Origin: Halichondria panicea
Taxonomy: Eukaryota > Porifera > Demospongiae > Suberitida > Halichondriidae
NCBI RefSeq assembly: GCF_963675165.1
Contig: NC_087389.1
Coordinates: 6,124,621 to 6,188,620, forward strand
DNA length: 64,000 nucleotides
Direction: 5' to 3'
Below, piece by piece: positions 35,201 to 48,490 of the stretch. Below the pieces are notes generated by a model. The model was not told the origin of the DNA and ran no database searches. It saw nothing but the letters and a program-made list of their open reading frames with translations. Each line of letters starts with the position of its first letter. The first letter of the stretch is position 1. The translations under genes were made by a program, and so were the position numbers.

Positions 35201-36862
35201 ATTGCTCCAGCATCCCCTGTAATTCACTGCTCTCACCTCTCTCCAGCTTCTCCTGTAACCTGTTGGCGTACTTGCTACTATGAACATAGGTCCCCTGAAA
35301 ACAATGCATAACTGAAACAACATAATATTATTGATATTAACACAAACTTGCATGTAAAGCGTCCATATAGAAGTGGTACAGATTGTTCTTGTAGAGTTTG
35401 TACAGAGGCAGCTCATACGCCAACCTTCCCATACCCTCGAAAGTCTGATTCACATTGTCAAGGAATTTGATGTCATCCTCCTTTGGATTATTCAGTAGGT
35501 CTAGATCAGCACCAAACACAAACTTCCCAGTCGCTGCAATTAGCATGCAGCTATGTAGATTAACACGTAACGCATGACAAAACTGTAATACAATTACAGT
35601 AGACTCTCGCTAATCCAGCTCTCTGAAGTATGGTCACCTCGCTACCGGTCGTTTCGCTTGGCACGGATTACTAGCTTGATCTTTACTTCACAAAACTCGC
35701 CCTGAAATGCGGCCACTCGCTATTCCTTATACTGACCAGTACTGGTTGCCCCAAACTTTCTTATGCATATTTAGTACGGCCAGATATGACGTTTTTGGGT
35801 GTGGTTTGGCAGATAAAAGGATTACACTTAATTAAATAGAGAGCATAATTATAATGATTCATTATCCTCGAGACAGAACCGCATTATTATTCGAGGTATA
35901 TAGGGACCACTTTTTTAGCCGTGGCTATTTTCTGAAATGCAGCCACCTCCTACCTCGCCTCGAATGCACTGTCCCAAGGGGGACGAGAGTCTATTGTATT
36001 ACTATATACGTAGATTAATTCCTACCTTCCATAGTAACTTTTCGAGAGAGTAGAGTGAAATCCTCAATCAAACCATCTTCACTTCTTATCTTTCTCAGGT
36101 GGTCAGAGAATCGAGTGTAGATAGGGTTCAGGCCCTCAATGTAGCTGTTCACATTCCGGGGCAGTACTTGCTTGCTGATTGCAACACGATCTCGCTTCCA
36201 ATCTTCCCCCTCGCTGCAATAGGTATATAGTTTAACACTGTGGTGTGAATCGGCCACGTATAGTACGTACAAACAAGCATAGGGAAATGTTATAATTCTC
36301 TATACTGAAATCACTTGAATAATCCAGCTGGTGTTCCATGCTGGTCAAAAAACCATTTCATCTTTGGACTAAACAACTTGTCTCTCTGTGGATATTTCCC
36401 TTCAGCTCTGAGCACCTCCTCCAGTGCATCAGGGTGCGCCACTATCACCATGGGACCAACTCCTGCATCGGCATGCCGGAACTAAGAATGAAAGTTACAT
36501 GCATGCATTGTATTGTGACCGGGCTGTGACATTAATATTTTATTAATATTTAGTAGTCTAGTAGATCTATAGACCAGTAAATGTAATAATTAACCTGGTA
36601 AAGTCATTTTCATGATTTCTCCATATTTCTTGAATCCTTTGTCGTAGAAATCGGCAAGATTTTCACCACTCTTCCTAGCCTTGGCTATATCTAGAAAATT
36701 CCCCAGCAATGGCAGAGGCTTGGGTCCTGGGATTGAGTTGAATGGTTTGGCTTGTTGTGGTCTTGTAGCAGCTTGTTGCTTGGAATGTGAGCTTGTAGAC
36801 ACACACCTCACAGCAAGCCTGGTGCGGGTTGGCATGGGCCATTGCCTGAGAAAGGACAGCAT
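32256..36862 (-). CDS. mitochondrial-clan cytochrome P450, copy A (10 exons, intact)
   Basis: Exons: 36595-36862, 36315-36462, 36026-36213, 35352-35533, 35124-35294, 34899-35062, 34712-34790, 34508-34664, 34357-34400, 32256-32381. Total 1527 nt, 508 residues, all phases joining. The N terminus is Arg/Ser-rich with no membrane anchor (MLSFLRQWPMPTRTRLAVRC), like a mitochondrial presequence, followed by the proline hinge IPGPKPLPLLG. Other marks: C-helix EGEDWKRDR, I-helix AGVHT/TAYQST, K-helix ExxR (KEGFR), FKPERW, and haem loop [10 protein letters not shown] joining to KRLAELELKLLL. The clan includes sterol and vitamin D hydroxylases fed by adrenodoxin; the substrate here is unknown. Exon 4 ends at an unusual GC donor (CAT|gcaagt). 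The last intron is 2 kb and holds a tandem repeat and an inverted-repeat element. Confidence 0.9.
33198..33442. repeat. about 107-bp tandem repeat, two and a half units
   Basis: Units contain atgtctgtccctcacctctc, agtatcatcatccacttggt and cttataattatactgttgag. In the last intron of P450-A. Confidence 0.85.
34073..34301. mobile_element. pogo/Tigger-like MITE
   Basis: Ends are cagtggaacctctgaa and, inverted, ataaaaggttccactg; both are flanked by TA. CAGTGGAACCTC-type ends with a TA target are typical of pogo-like elements. Non-coding, in the last intron of P450-A. Confidence 0.7.
35597..35996. mobile_element. pogo-like MITE, second type
   Basis: Ends cagtagactctcgctaatcc and gacgagagtctattg are imperfect inverted repeats, again flanked by TA. 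Non-coding, in intron 3 of P450-A. Confidence 0.65.
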
Positions 36863-36892
36863 TTTGAGCCAGCTCTTATTTTTTGCTTAGTG

Positions 36893-38218
36893 GTAATTAT
36901 TATCACAAGAGGTCAAAAAAACCACTATTGTAAAGAGTTCATGCATGTAATATAAATAGCTTGTATATCCCTTTCCTTGCCGTTCGTGAAAATCTGGAAC
37001 AGGAGCGTCTTTAGGTCGATCAATTAGTGTGGATCCGGCCTCACCACGCCTCCATGTCATTCTATTAGTCTAGATCCGGCTAGCAATTCTAGCTGGGACT
37101 CCCAGTTCTAGCTTGTTAGCTACACACAGCACCGCTCAACTATTCTCTACCCCATTATCTAGCTAAATCTGGTCCAACTAGACAGCAGACACAGCTAGTT
37201 AATTCAGTAAAGCCAGGGGTAGCCCTACTTCTACGGTTGTTCAGTACTATACTATACCCACGGTAACAATTCCTCTGGGCTGGGCTAACTAGTTGAGCCA
37301 CGCCTCCCAATTCTCAAGGCTAGGTACATGTCTCTGTCTAGCTGCTTCTTCAGCTTCTTGCTCAGTTTTGTGGCTTAGAGAAAGGCCAGCTACTCAGGGG
37401 GAAGAGTCGAGATGAAAGTCTGGCAGCCAGGTGACGTCCAAACGGTCAGTTATTCGTTCCACCAACTTTTTAATCTAGTCTAGTCCTGCTTGCACTGCTA
37501 CTACTACTGCTACTCTTCCTACTACTACTGCTACTCTTCCTAGCTAGTCAAAGGTTTCTTTTTTTTTTTTTTTTTTTAACTACATATGCACAAAGAGACA
37601 TCAAAGCTTACATCAAAGGACACAGATTTTTAGCCTACTTGACTGATAAGGCCGTTACCTAGACTACAGTTTGTTTGTCAGGGAGGAGCTCACATACAAC
37701 TTCATCTAATTCATCATAACGATTCGTTACCGTTGTTGTAATTTCTACAACAGATTGCCAAGGAAAGAGATACATGTGCAACATCATTATATAGTGTGTA
37801 TGCATGTGCAAAACCACAATGTCATACATGCATGTGCAAAACCACAATGTCATACATGCATGTACACATGCACCACACAAGTATAGTTCTTTGCCTGAGA
37901 CTTATACTAACTTGATTTATGTTATAGGTGCTAAGTGGCCGATTATTGTATTACAACATCATGTGCCGGCATACGTTGTTACAAATATACCGTATACTAC
38001 GTATAGCAGGTTACTTTTGTATGGTGGTATATATACTTCGTACTGAAGAGAATCATACAAAAATTAAAACTACGAAATTATTCTACCGCTAGATTCAATT
38101 GAAATATACAAAAATTTGCCACAAAAAAAAAATTACCTGCTATTCGGTAACCCTGCACTGCATACAACGAACAGATTGATACTAAAATGACAGAATTTTA
38201 GTTCCCTGCTATAACAAA
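36893..38218. other. intergenic space between P450-A and P450-B
   Basis: Contains a simple ctactactactgctactcttc repeat (about 37495-37545), a T17 run (37560-37577), and a two-unit repeat of catgtgcaaaaccacaatgt (37804-37862). A short minus-strand frame at 37676-37746 (after ctgttgtag; NRYDELDEVVCELLPDKQ) could be an exon, but no partner was found. Confidence 0.4.
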
Positions 38219-41200
38219 TTAATTTCTGTCGGTAAAATAAAGAGGCACGTCCTCCTTTACTATGACGACCAATTGCTCAACCATTTTCAGGTCCTCCTTG
38301 CTTGTTTTTAGAGTGAAGTTACGAACCATCTGTGCATGCATGCATGGGTTCAAAGAGACATGAGCCATGACTTACAACATTATAGTTACAGTATTGCGGT
38401 GAACAGTTTACAAGCAGACAATACACGGATACCACAAAGTTCTGACTTACTTCAATCAGCAATAGTTTCATTTCCAATTCTGCAAATCTTTTCCCTATAG
38501 ACATGCATAATTATTATGATAAGCAACATTCAAACAGTCTACGTAGGACCCACCATAGCAATTTCTAGGTCCAAACCCAAACGGCAGTATTGAGAAGGGA
38601 TGCTGCTGTGGTCCATCCTTTCTCATCCACCTCTCTGGCTTGAACTTTGATGGCTCCTCAAATAGTTTGTCATTATTGGAGGCCGTGTGACTCGAGTAGA
38701 GAAAAGTCACCTGCATGTACAGTGGTTAAAGAATTATTAAAAATCAAAAGCCGACTTTGACTCACCCCGGCAGGTACATGGTAACCATGGATGACGGCAT
38801 CCTCATTCAGAACACGGAGGACACTGTTTCCAACTCTCCTGACTCTGCACAATAATTAATCATGGAGCAGATGAGGGGATGGAGCGTCGTACTAGTGCGG
38901 ATTCACTATAATTATATCCTCTAACCACATTTACTTGTTTGTAATGTGCTATATAAATGTTGTGTGGCTGATTTAATAATTCACGAATAATGTATATACA
39001 TAAGTTATAGCATAATTATATAGAATCCACGTAGTAAGACGCTCCTAGTATATAATGTACCCTGCACTCTGACGAGTATATAATAGTTGTATGCATGTAT
39101 TGGATTTGGACTACCGAGGACAGTTCTATGTATTCCCCGAGGGAATACATATATAGAACTGCATGCACGAGGTAGTACAAACTATAGTACTCAGGGTGTC
39201 ATACAGGGGGAGGGGAAAGGGGGGATATCCCCCCTAGCCCCCCCCCCTTTTTTGCATTCAGGTACTAGTTGTATGACTGAGTGTCCTACTATACAGGTAC
39301 TATAGTTGTATGACTGAGTGTCCTACTATAACAGGGTATTGAAATAACAGTTGACTCTTTTTTTAGCAAAATGTTTTGGTTACTTTTCTTATCTCCCCCT
39401 CTACTTAAAAATCCTGTATGACACCCTGGACTACTAGTAATCACTCTTTGCCCTGCCGAGCACTGCACTGTGTATGTTTTGTTTTTGACAAACCACATTT
39501 ACAATTTCGGACGCCTGCACAAAAATGTGCTTTCCTAATTTTAGAATTTTTGTCACGGTATAAAAGAGAGGGTCCTTAGGTAGAGCACATCATGTTATAC
39601 AAGCACCCTTATATACCTGAAGCACTCCTTGATGCATCCTCTGAGGTAGGGCATTGCCTCTAGGTCCTGAGCTGTGGAAGGTCGCTCTCTCACCACACTC
39701 TGTATCTCCTGGTAGAGCCGCTCCTGGACCTCAGGGTTCCTAGCCAACTCAAACAGGAGGTACGTGGACTGATAGGCAGTCTGAATACAAACATGTGAAA
39801 CAACAAGAATGCAATACCTATATATGCATGGATATACCGTGTGGACCCCGGCGATAAGCATTCCTGATGATAATACCACAGCTTCTTTAGTAGACATCTT
39901 CTTCTCACTCAGCCATTGCTCCAGCATCCCCTGTACATCACTGCTCTCACCTCTCTCTAGCTTCTCCTGCAACCTGTTGGCGTACTTGCTGCTATGATCA
40001 TAGGTCCCCTGAAAATAATGTATATGCATAACTGAAACAACATAATTATTGATATTAACACAAACTTGTATAGCATCCATGTAGAAGTGGTACAGATTGT
40101 TTTTGTAGATCTTGTACAGAGGAAGCTCATACGCCAACCTTCCCATTCCCTCGAAATACTGGTTGACATTATCGAGGAATTTGATATCCTCCTCATTCGG
40201 ATTAACCAGCAGATCCATATCAGCATCAAACACAAACTTCCCAGTTGCTGAAAGTATGCAGTGTGTATATATACGGCATCAGGAGCACATGGATGTGAGT
40301 ATATAGATGAGCTCCACTATAATGTGTTAGTTTAGAGGATCCCATAAATACTATAGATTCATACAAACCTTCCATAGTTAATTTCCTAGAGAGTGGAGTG
40401 AAATCCTCAATCAAACCATCATCACTTCTTATCTTTCTCAGATGGTCAGAGAATCGAGTGTAGATAGGGTTCAGGCCCTCAATGTAGCTGTTCACATTCC
40501 GGGGCAGTACTTGCTTGCTAGCTGCAACACGCTTTCGCTTCCAGTCTTCTCCCTCACTTCTGTTTTGTAGAATAAAGTGGTTGGAAATCATCTTGAAACG
40601 ACCCTGTTGTAGATATAAGCATTCATTTGGGGAATTTTTTCTTACTGAAACATTCCAGCTGGTGTTCCATGCTGGTCCATAAACCATTTCATCTTTGGAC
40701 TAAACAACTTGTCTCTCTGTGGATATTTCCCTTCAGCTCTGAGTACCTCCTCCAGTACATCAGGGTCCGCCACTATCACCATGGGACCAACACCTGTACA
40801 TTACTAGAATGTTTTACGAGCATCACACGTACGCGAACATAGCGAGCATTGACGCATAATATAAAGTCGCAAAACCTTAATCAGTACTGCATGGCATGCA
40901 ATAGTTAGACAAATGGTCAATTTGTATGCATGCTGATTTCGCTCACCTCGCAAAAGGTTTTTCACCAGAAACTATTCTAGTAAACTTTTAGTGAACTTAA
41001 TCAGGAGCATGCAGATGAGGGAGGGGATGGAGCGCCTTACTATGAATATAGTATTGCAGATTCATTTTCAGGCACTAAGTTTTCACGGATTGCCCAGACT
41101 AAACATTTCGAGGATAGAGGTTAAAATAACCACACCCCTACAGTAATACCGGATGCTCCAATTTTCGAGGCACTAAATTTTCGTATTTCTGGGTCAATCC

Positions 41201-41532
41201 TCGAAAACCTCGATAATAACAAGCTACGTATAGGATTATAACGAACGAACGTTTACATTACGTTAACCTGGTAAAGTCATTTTCATGATTTCTCCATATT
41301 TCTTGAATCCTTTGTCGTAGAACTCGGCAAGATTTTCGCCACTCTTCCTAACCTTGGCTATATCTAGAAAATTCCCCAGTAATGGCAGAGGCTTGGGTCC
41401 TGGGATTGAGTTGAATGGTTTGGCTTGTTGTGGTCTTGTAGCAGCTTGTTGCTTGGAATGTGAGCTTGTAGTCACACACCTCACAGCAAGCCTGGTGGTT
41501 GGCATGGACCATTGCTTGAGAAAGGACAGCAT
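38219..41532 (-). CDS. mitochondrial-clan cytochrome P450, copy B (10 exons, intact)
   Basis: Exons: 41268-41532, 40646-40793, 40369-40556, 40066-40247, 39838-40008, 39617-39780, 38766-38844, 38554-38710, 38451-38494, 38219-38329. They sum to 1509 nt and 502 residues with every phase consistent. Same architecture as copy A. Haem loop: FGFGPRNCYG joined across an intron to KRFAELEMKLLL. I-helix AGVHT/TAYQST; ExxR as KECFR; FKPERW present. It differs from A by an ordinary GT donor after exon 4 (a 4-bp change at the exon end) and by ending at TDRN. No disabling change seen. The gtgcaaaaccaca motif lies about 80 bases upstream of the start and recurs near other copies. Confidence 0.9.
39192..39428. 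mobile_element. short inverted-repeat element, GTGTCATACAGG family, copy 2
   Basis: Starts cagggtgtcatacaggggg and ends aatcctgtatgacaccctg. Internally, gtatgactgagtgtcctact is duplicated. In intron 6 of P450-B. Confidence 0.75.
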
Positions 41533-41872
41533 TTTGAGCCAGCACCTCTGCTGAGTTGTTTATATAGCCACAAAGAGGTCAAAAACCACTCTTGTATTGA
41601 CGTATTGCATGTGCAAAACCACATCAAATGTATTTTATTAACATGTGACTGTATAGTCATAATTATATAAGTGCATGGATTTATAAGATCAAGTTGTGAC
41701 TGTGAGGTAAAAAAAATTTTATCTCTCCCACTACCGAGAGTAGGTCCATGCATGCGGCACAAAAATAATTTATGAGTATATAGGCCTTAACAAACTGAAT
41801 CACTGTATACGTAGCTAACACACATGCAGAGCAATAACTCAGGCTAAAGAATTCAAACGACATTAATTATAG

Positions 41873-44800
41873 CTATTTTCTGTCCGTAAAATAGAGGGGA
41901 ACGTCCTCATCCACTGTCACAGACACGTTGTCAATCATCTTCAGGTCGTCCTTGCTTGTCTTTAGAGTGAAGTTACGAGCCATCTGTGCATGCATGCATG
42001 GGTTCAAAGAGACATTACGATCAGATAAAAGAGCAATGCATGTGGCCCATGGTAGTACTATACGATCAGATAAAAGAGCAATGCATGTGGCTTATGGTAG
42101 TACTATAGGTTAGCCTCCTTCTCAAGGCCTAAACAATTAGTCAACTCTCTTAGCGGCCTGGAATCGAGGCTATACTATAGGTATGAATTATTGAGTTTTA
42201 AAGCAGACGATAAACCAACTTACTTCAACCAGCAGTAGTTTTATTTCCAATACAGCAAATCTTTCCCTATATTAATTATAATCGTATATGATGTGATAAT
42301 TATAGTGTCACATGCAATCCGGTAATTATGATAAGCAACGTTCAGTCTGGGACCCACCATAGCATTGTCTGGGTCCAAACCCAAATGGCAGTAGTGAGAA
42401 GGGATGCTGCTGTGGTCCATCCTTTCTCATCCACCTCTCTGGCTTGAACTTTGATGGCTCATCAAATATTTGTTCGTGCCTTGCAGCCGTGTAAATTGAG
42501 GAAAACAAAGTCACGTGTACATGTTAGAAGAATGGAATAATTATTAGCAAGCTTTAATTGACTCACCCCGGCAGGCACATAGTAACCATGGATGACGGCA
42601 TCCTTTTTCAGAACACGGGCGAGGAGATTAGTAACTGTCCTGACTCTACAGAAAATGATGTACATAACTGCATGGGAAGTACATGAAGAAAAGTGCCTCA
42701 GAAGAGCCGTATAATCTGGTTAGTAAGCGCATGCGCCGATAGGGAAAAGAGCAGGCCTCTATGCATCTATTATTCAGGTGCGCTTATAGAGATTAACCAC
42801 GCCCATAAAGTCCATGACGTTTCAATGAAGCAAATCTCCATTAGCTAGCTCGATCGTTTGTCTGCAGAGGTCTATAGTTATATCTGACAGCAGTAACACA
42901 ACTACCGGTATAGTTGTATATAGACTTAAGGTTAGGGTATTATGGTCACTCATGAATATTCATGATTTAATTATGTCAGTTTTTCTCTTTTGCAGGTTCA
43001 AAGAAGTCGCTGTACTTATTATTGTACGATTATCAACTCTATTGCTATTGTTTTGTGTAAGAACGCCATGATTATGAAGATGCATGAATGAGAAAAGCGG
43101 GCATCAAAACCACAAGTATATAGACTATTTTTTGCGTCAATTTATAAGCAGTAAGCACTTTTAGCAAGCTTTATTGGTATCTATACGTAGCTAAGTACCT
43201 TCCAGAGGGCCAGACGAAGAGATATTTGTTGTAAAACTTCATACCGGCGAGTAAAAGCTAAGAGTAGACGGTAAGTATCTAAAATACCCTTGATCTCCCG
43301 ATAAACAGGAGGCTAGCTCCAACCAGATAGACTTTTTTCAAAATTTCTCTTCGCCTGGCCCTGCCCCTACCTATCTTTCTTTAGAGTCCACAGTTGGAGA
43401 TTCCCGGGTTTATCCATGCTAAGAATTGATGCAAGAAAACTCTAGTACAACTTGTCTGATGCTCCACTAAAAACATAGCGATAATGATATTCATACTCCA
43501 TAAATATCGCGGGGGCGAAACACAATACCCTAACCTTAAAGAAGTGTGGAGACCAGTTGTTAGGCGGAGAACTATGCACCTTCTATCAAGGCTCTTGGTC
43601 TGCTAACCAGTATGCGCCTATTAGTTGGTGTGCGCTTATTAACCAGATTATACGGTATACTATACTATGGGACCCATTGTTAAGCAAAGTGTCTTGTTAT
43701 ACTAGTCAAGCTTCGAGGGCGAGGTTTGCACATGCGCACTCTATAGTATCTAGACACAGTTTGGAGGTGTCTATGAGATTTTCCCTCAGCCACTTGTAAA
43801 TATAATTAATTATACTCTCGCTACGCTTGGGATACTAAATCAGTGCCTTCTGGCTTCTATATACCTCAAAACAGTGTCTAACTATTATTCTGGTTCATCA
43901 GCAAGTGGCAAAAGTTATATACACTCACCTCAGGCTCTCCTTGATGCATCCTCCGAGGTACGGCATTGCCTCTAGGTCCTGAGCTGTGGGAGGTCGCTCC
44001 CCCACCACACTCTGTATCTCCTGGTAGAGCCGCTCCTGGACCTCAGGGTTCTTTGCCAACTCAAACAGGAGGAACGTGGACTGATAGGCAGTCTGAATAC
44101 AAATAAAAACATAATGACTGATATGAAACACAAGAATGCAGGTACAGTTACCGTGTGAACCCCAGCAGTGAGCATTGCTGATGACATTACCACAGCTTCT
44201 TCAGTGGTAATCTTCTTCTCTCTCAGTCATTGCTCCAGCATCCCCTGTACTTCACTGCTCTCACCTCTCTCCAGCTTCTCCTGTAACCTGTTGGCGTACT
44301 TGCCACCATGTGACAAGCACCCCTGGAAAGTTTGTATGTTCACAGAAGGATTCGGGATTTTGTGGGAGTGTATGGGTTCCAAATAATTTCTTTGGGACAT
44401 AATTATAGTGCTTACGCGTAAAGCATCCAAGTAGAAGTGGTACAGATTATTCTTGTAGATCTTGTACAGAGGCAGCTCATACGCCAACCTTCCTACACCC
44501 TCGAAAAACTGATTGACCTTATCGAGGAATTTGAGGTCTTCTTCTTTTGGATTAACCAACAGATCAAGATCAGCATCAAACACAAACTTCCCAGTCGCTG
44601 CAAGCATGCAGTATATAAATATAGTCACACGACAAAGCTACAATAAACATAAATAAAAGGATCCCGTGCATGAACAGATTCCTACCTTCCATTGTAAGTT
44701 TTCGAGAGAGTGGAGTGAAATCCTCAATCAAATCATCTTCACTTCTTATCTTTCTCAGGTGGTCAGAGAATCGAGTGTAGATAGGGTTCAGGCCCTCAAT

Positions 44801-45909
44801 GTAGCTGTTCACATTCCGGGGCAGTGCTTGCTTGCTGACTGCAGCGCGATCTCTCTTCCAGTCTTCTCCCTCACTGCAGTAAAACTAGGTATGGTTTGGT
44901 TTACTTTGGGGCCGGATCAATTTGAACCGATGTAAATGAATGTTAGCATACACTTTGGTCCCATTCACTGGGAGCCGGGCACATGTGCGATCATGGTGAC
45001 ATTGTGTGAGGTGTGAGGATGTCGGTTAATCTGACGGAGGAGTTAATTACAGCGCAAGAAAAAATATTCCACTTTGCAGTTGCGTTCAATCTGAGCTGGC
45101 GCTTACCGTACAGTGGGTAAATGTTTATGATTTTCGTAGCATGTATACCGCAAACATTTGTATTATTGCATAGCTACTTGCATTCCGCAAACAGTCATTC
45201 CGCGAAAGTTTATACCCTCAAAATAAATCTATAGTAGAATATCTTGGTCTCGGTACATCTGCATCTAGACAGCTATACAATGCAGTCATGTTCATGACGT
45301 CGCAAAATAATTGGTTTATAAGCGGCAGTTCGTTTGTTATAAAGACCCGAGCGTTCAGCTATGATGGCACTGTAATTACATCAACTACGGTACTATATAT
45401 ACAGCAATTGGTCTCTGTTTTACTCACTTAGAAAACGTAGCTGGTATTCCATGCTGGTCACTGAACCATTTCATCTTAGGACTAAACAACTTGTCTCTCT
45501 GTGGATATTTCCCTTCAGCTCTGAGTACCTCCTCCAGTACATCAGGGTCCGCCACTATCACCATGGGACCAACACCTGCATCGGCATGCCAGAACTCAGT
45601 ATGTATACTGTGTGACTGTTTACCGTACATATAGCAATTCTTTTAACCTGGTAAAGTAATCTTCATAATTTCTCCAAACTTCTTAAATCCTCTGTCATAA
45701 AACTCCCAGAAAGGTTCACCACTCTTCCTAACCTTGGATATCTCCAGCAGATTCCCCAGTAATGGCAGAGGCTTGGGTCCTGGGATTGAGTTGAATGGTT
45801 TGGCTTGTTGTGGTCTTATAGCAGCTTGTTGCTTGGAATGTGAGCTTGTAGTCACACACCTCACAGCAAGCCTGGTGGTTGGGAGCCTTTGCTTGAGAAA
45901 AGACAGCAT
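41873..45909 (-). pseudogene. cytochrome P450 copy C, disabled
   Basis: Ten recognisable exons in the same order as copies A and B, beginning with MLSFLKQRLPTTRLAVRC (ATG at 45909) and ending at a TAG (41873-41875). Two lesions: in exon 5 the Trp codon of LEQWLREKK is TGA (44227-44229); in exon 9 one T is missing from the run coding for GKRFAEL (42258-42268), shifting the frame to an early stop. The haem loop [10 protein letters not shown] in exon 8 is still intact. Intron 6 or its neighbour carries an element of about 950 bp (42707-43654). A transcript could exist, but no full P450 can be made unless the reference carries sequence errors. Confidence 0.85.
42707..43654. mobile_element. inverted-repeat element of about 950 bp with an inner inverted pair
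   Basis: The outer ends ccgtataatctggttagtaa and ttattaaccagattatacgg are inverted copies. Inside, cttaaggttagggtatt (42925) and aataccctaaccttaaag (ending 43541) form a second inverted pair, and agggccagacgaagag / ctcttcgcctggccct a third. No coding frame. Found within the intron of P450-C. Confidence 0.6.
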
Positions 45910-47907
45910 TATAATTTTAGCATAGGTGATTAGGCCAAAGTCAGCGGAATGTCCGAATGAGGCAATTATAGTTAGATCTAATTGAAAACACACCCCTGAT
46001 TTTCTCAATAAGCGGAACTGTATTTTTCACAAAAATTAATGTTGCAATGCTCGAAAGAGCATGTGCACTGAAGTAACAAACAGATGGTGGGTTGGTAAGT
46101 CTTTGCATGCTCCAACTAGCTGGGGGTGGGGCTCAATCTGTGCTATCTTTAACAGTTGGGTCCTGCACTACTTCTCATTACACCTCTTTTTTTATGCAGA
46201 CACTCGATCCCCTATTTAACTATCAACCTGCATGTGTTTCTATACGCATTTGAATGAGGCTTTCGAAGGACAAGGTTATAGATCTACATACATGCATGTA
46301 GTTTTACATGTAGTAATCTTCTTTTAGTGCCTCCACATTGGGCTCTTTTTGGAAAGCTGCCACATTCCAAGCGTGAGGGCCTGAGAAATTGACTAAAGCG
46401 CCGAGAATAAAAGCAATGTCCATTTTTGGCCGGGCGGTAAAGATCATTACATTAAGTTTTGCATAACCACATTTTCATCACCACACGCAGAGTAATAACA
46501 GAGGCCTTAAACCGACAAGAGTCCCTGCTAATTTCTGTCTGTAAAATAAAGGGGAACGTCCTCATCCACTGTCACAGCCACGTTGTCAATCATCTTCAGA
46601 TCCTCCTTGCTTGTCTTTAGAGTGAAGTTACGAGCCAACTGTGCATGCATGCATGCGTTCAAAGGGAGCGATGACTTCACATGCAGTTGGTTGCATGCAG
46701 TTATTGTGGTATTTGATTGAAGGCATCAATTATATATAGACAACTTACTTCAATCAGCAATAGTTTCAATTCCAATTCAGCAAATCTTTTCCCTAATAAA
46801 AAGACAGTACAGTCGAGACGAACACTGCTCAAAATTTATAAGAGAACTAGTGCAAGGTAAATAACAACCACGCCCACCATTCAAACACATATTTTTGGGA
46901 TGAGGGGCGATTAAGCAACGTTTTAGTCTGGGACCAACCATCTGGGTCCAAAACCGAATGGCATCAGTGAGAAGGGATGCTGCTGTGGTCCATCCTTTCT
47001 CATCCACCTCTCTGGCTTGAACTTTGATGGCTCATCAAACATTTTGTTATTATTGGAGGCCGTGTAACTCGAGTAGAGAAAAGTCACCTGTATGTGGTTA
47101 AAAATATATAAGCCGACTTTGACTCACCCCAGCAGGTACATGGTAACCATGGATGACGGCATCCTCATTCAGAACACGGAGGACACTGTGTCCAACTGTC
47201 CTGACTCTGCACAATAATTAATCAGCTAAAATGCCTATAATATGTACCCTTGCTGCAAATACTCTCACATGCAGCCACAGTCACACTTACCTGAAGCTCT
47301 CCTTGATGCATCCTCTGAGGTACGGCATTGCCTCTAGGTCCTGAGCTGTGGGAGGTCTCTCCCCCATCACACTCTGTATCTCCTGGTAGAGCCGCTCCTG
47401 GACCTCGGGGTTCTTAGCCAACTCAAACAGGAGGAATACTGTCTGATAAGCAGTCTGTCTTGACTGATGTGAAACCACAAGAATGCAGATACATGCATAC
47501 CGTGTGGACACCAGAAGTGATCATTCCTGATGACATTGCCACAGCTTCCTCAGTGGTAATCTTCTTCTCTCTCAGCCATTGCTCCAGCATCCCCTGTACT
47601 TCACTGCTCTCACCTCTCTCCAGCTTCTCCTGCAACCTGTTGGCGTGCTTGTGACCATGTGACAAGCACCCCTGCAAAGTTTGTGTTTCTTTCAGGATTT
47701 TATAAAAGTTGGTGAAAATGTGGGTTCCAAATAATTATGAAGCGTGTGATGGACAGGGTGCAATTACTTGGCTCCAAGCGGGTGGCATATCATGCAGAAC
47801 ATTAATTTTTAGCGGGTGAAAATGCACTGAAATAAATGCAGATATAATATAAATTATACATCACTGAAGTAGCTGTTGTTCTTTGGGCCTTGATACAACA
47901 TTATACA

Positions 47908-48126
47908 AGAGCACATAAAAGAGAGAGAGCGTGTAACTTCCGTCTGCTACAGTACGGGCAGAATCCAAAACCACTACTATAAATAGAACTATGGTCACGT
48001 GGGATTACATTCCATGCACATGCAGCAGTGAGCGATTTCAAGTATTTATAGTAGAGGTTTTGGATTCTGCCCGTACTGTAGCAGATGCGTAAGTTACACG
48101 GTCTCTCTCTTTTATGCGCTCTTGCG
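47908..48126. mobile_element. fold-back MITE
   Basis: About 85-bp arms: agcacataaaagagagag, gctacagtacgggcagaatc and their inverted copies (gattctgcccgtactgtagc, ctctctcttttatgcgct). Flanked by ttata / gttata. In intron 4 of P450-D. Confidence 0.75.
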
Positions 48127-48490
48127 TTATATTGACATAGAAGTGTTGTGCTTACGTGTACAGCATCCATGAAGAAGTGGTACAGATTGTTCTTGTAGAT
48201 CTTGTACAGAGGAAGCTCATACGCCAACCTTCCGACAGCCTCAAAAAACTGATCGACCTTATCGAGGAATTTGAGGTCTTCTTCTTTCGGATTAACCAAC
48301 AGATCCATATATCAGCATCAAACACAAACTTTCCAGTCGCTGCAAGCATGCAGTGTATAAATATAGTCACACGACAAAAGCTGCAAATGAAAGGATCCCG
48401 TGCATGAACAGATTCCTACCTTCCATAGTAAGTTTTCGAGAGAGTGGAGTGAAATCCTCAATCAAACCATCTTCACTTCTTATCTTTCTC

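Noticed and set aside
37420-37460. Plus-strand start MKVWQPGDVQT before a donor-like site
   Set aside because: No following exon could be found; too short to support.
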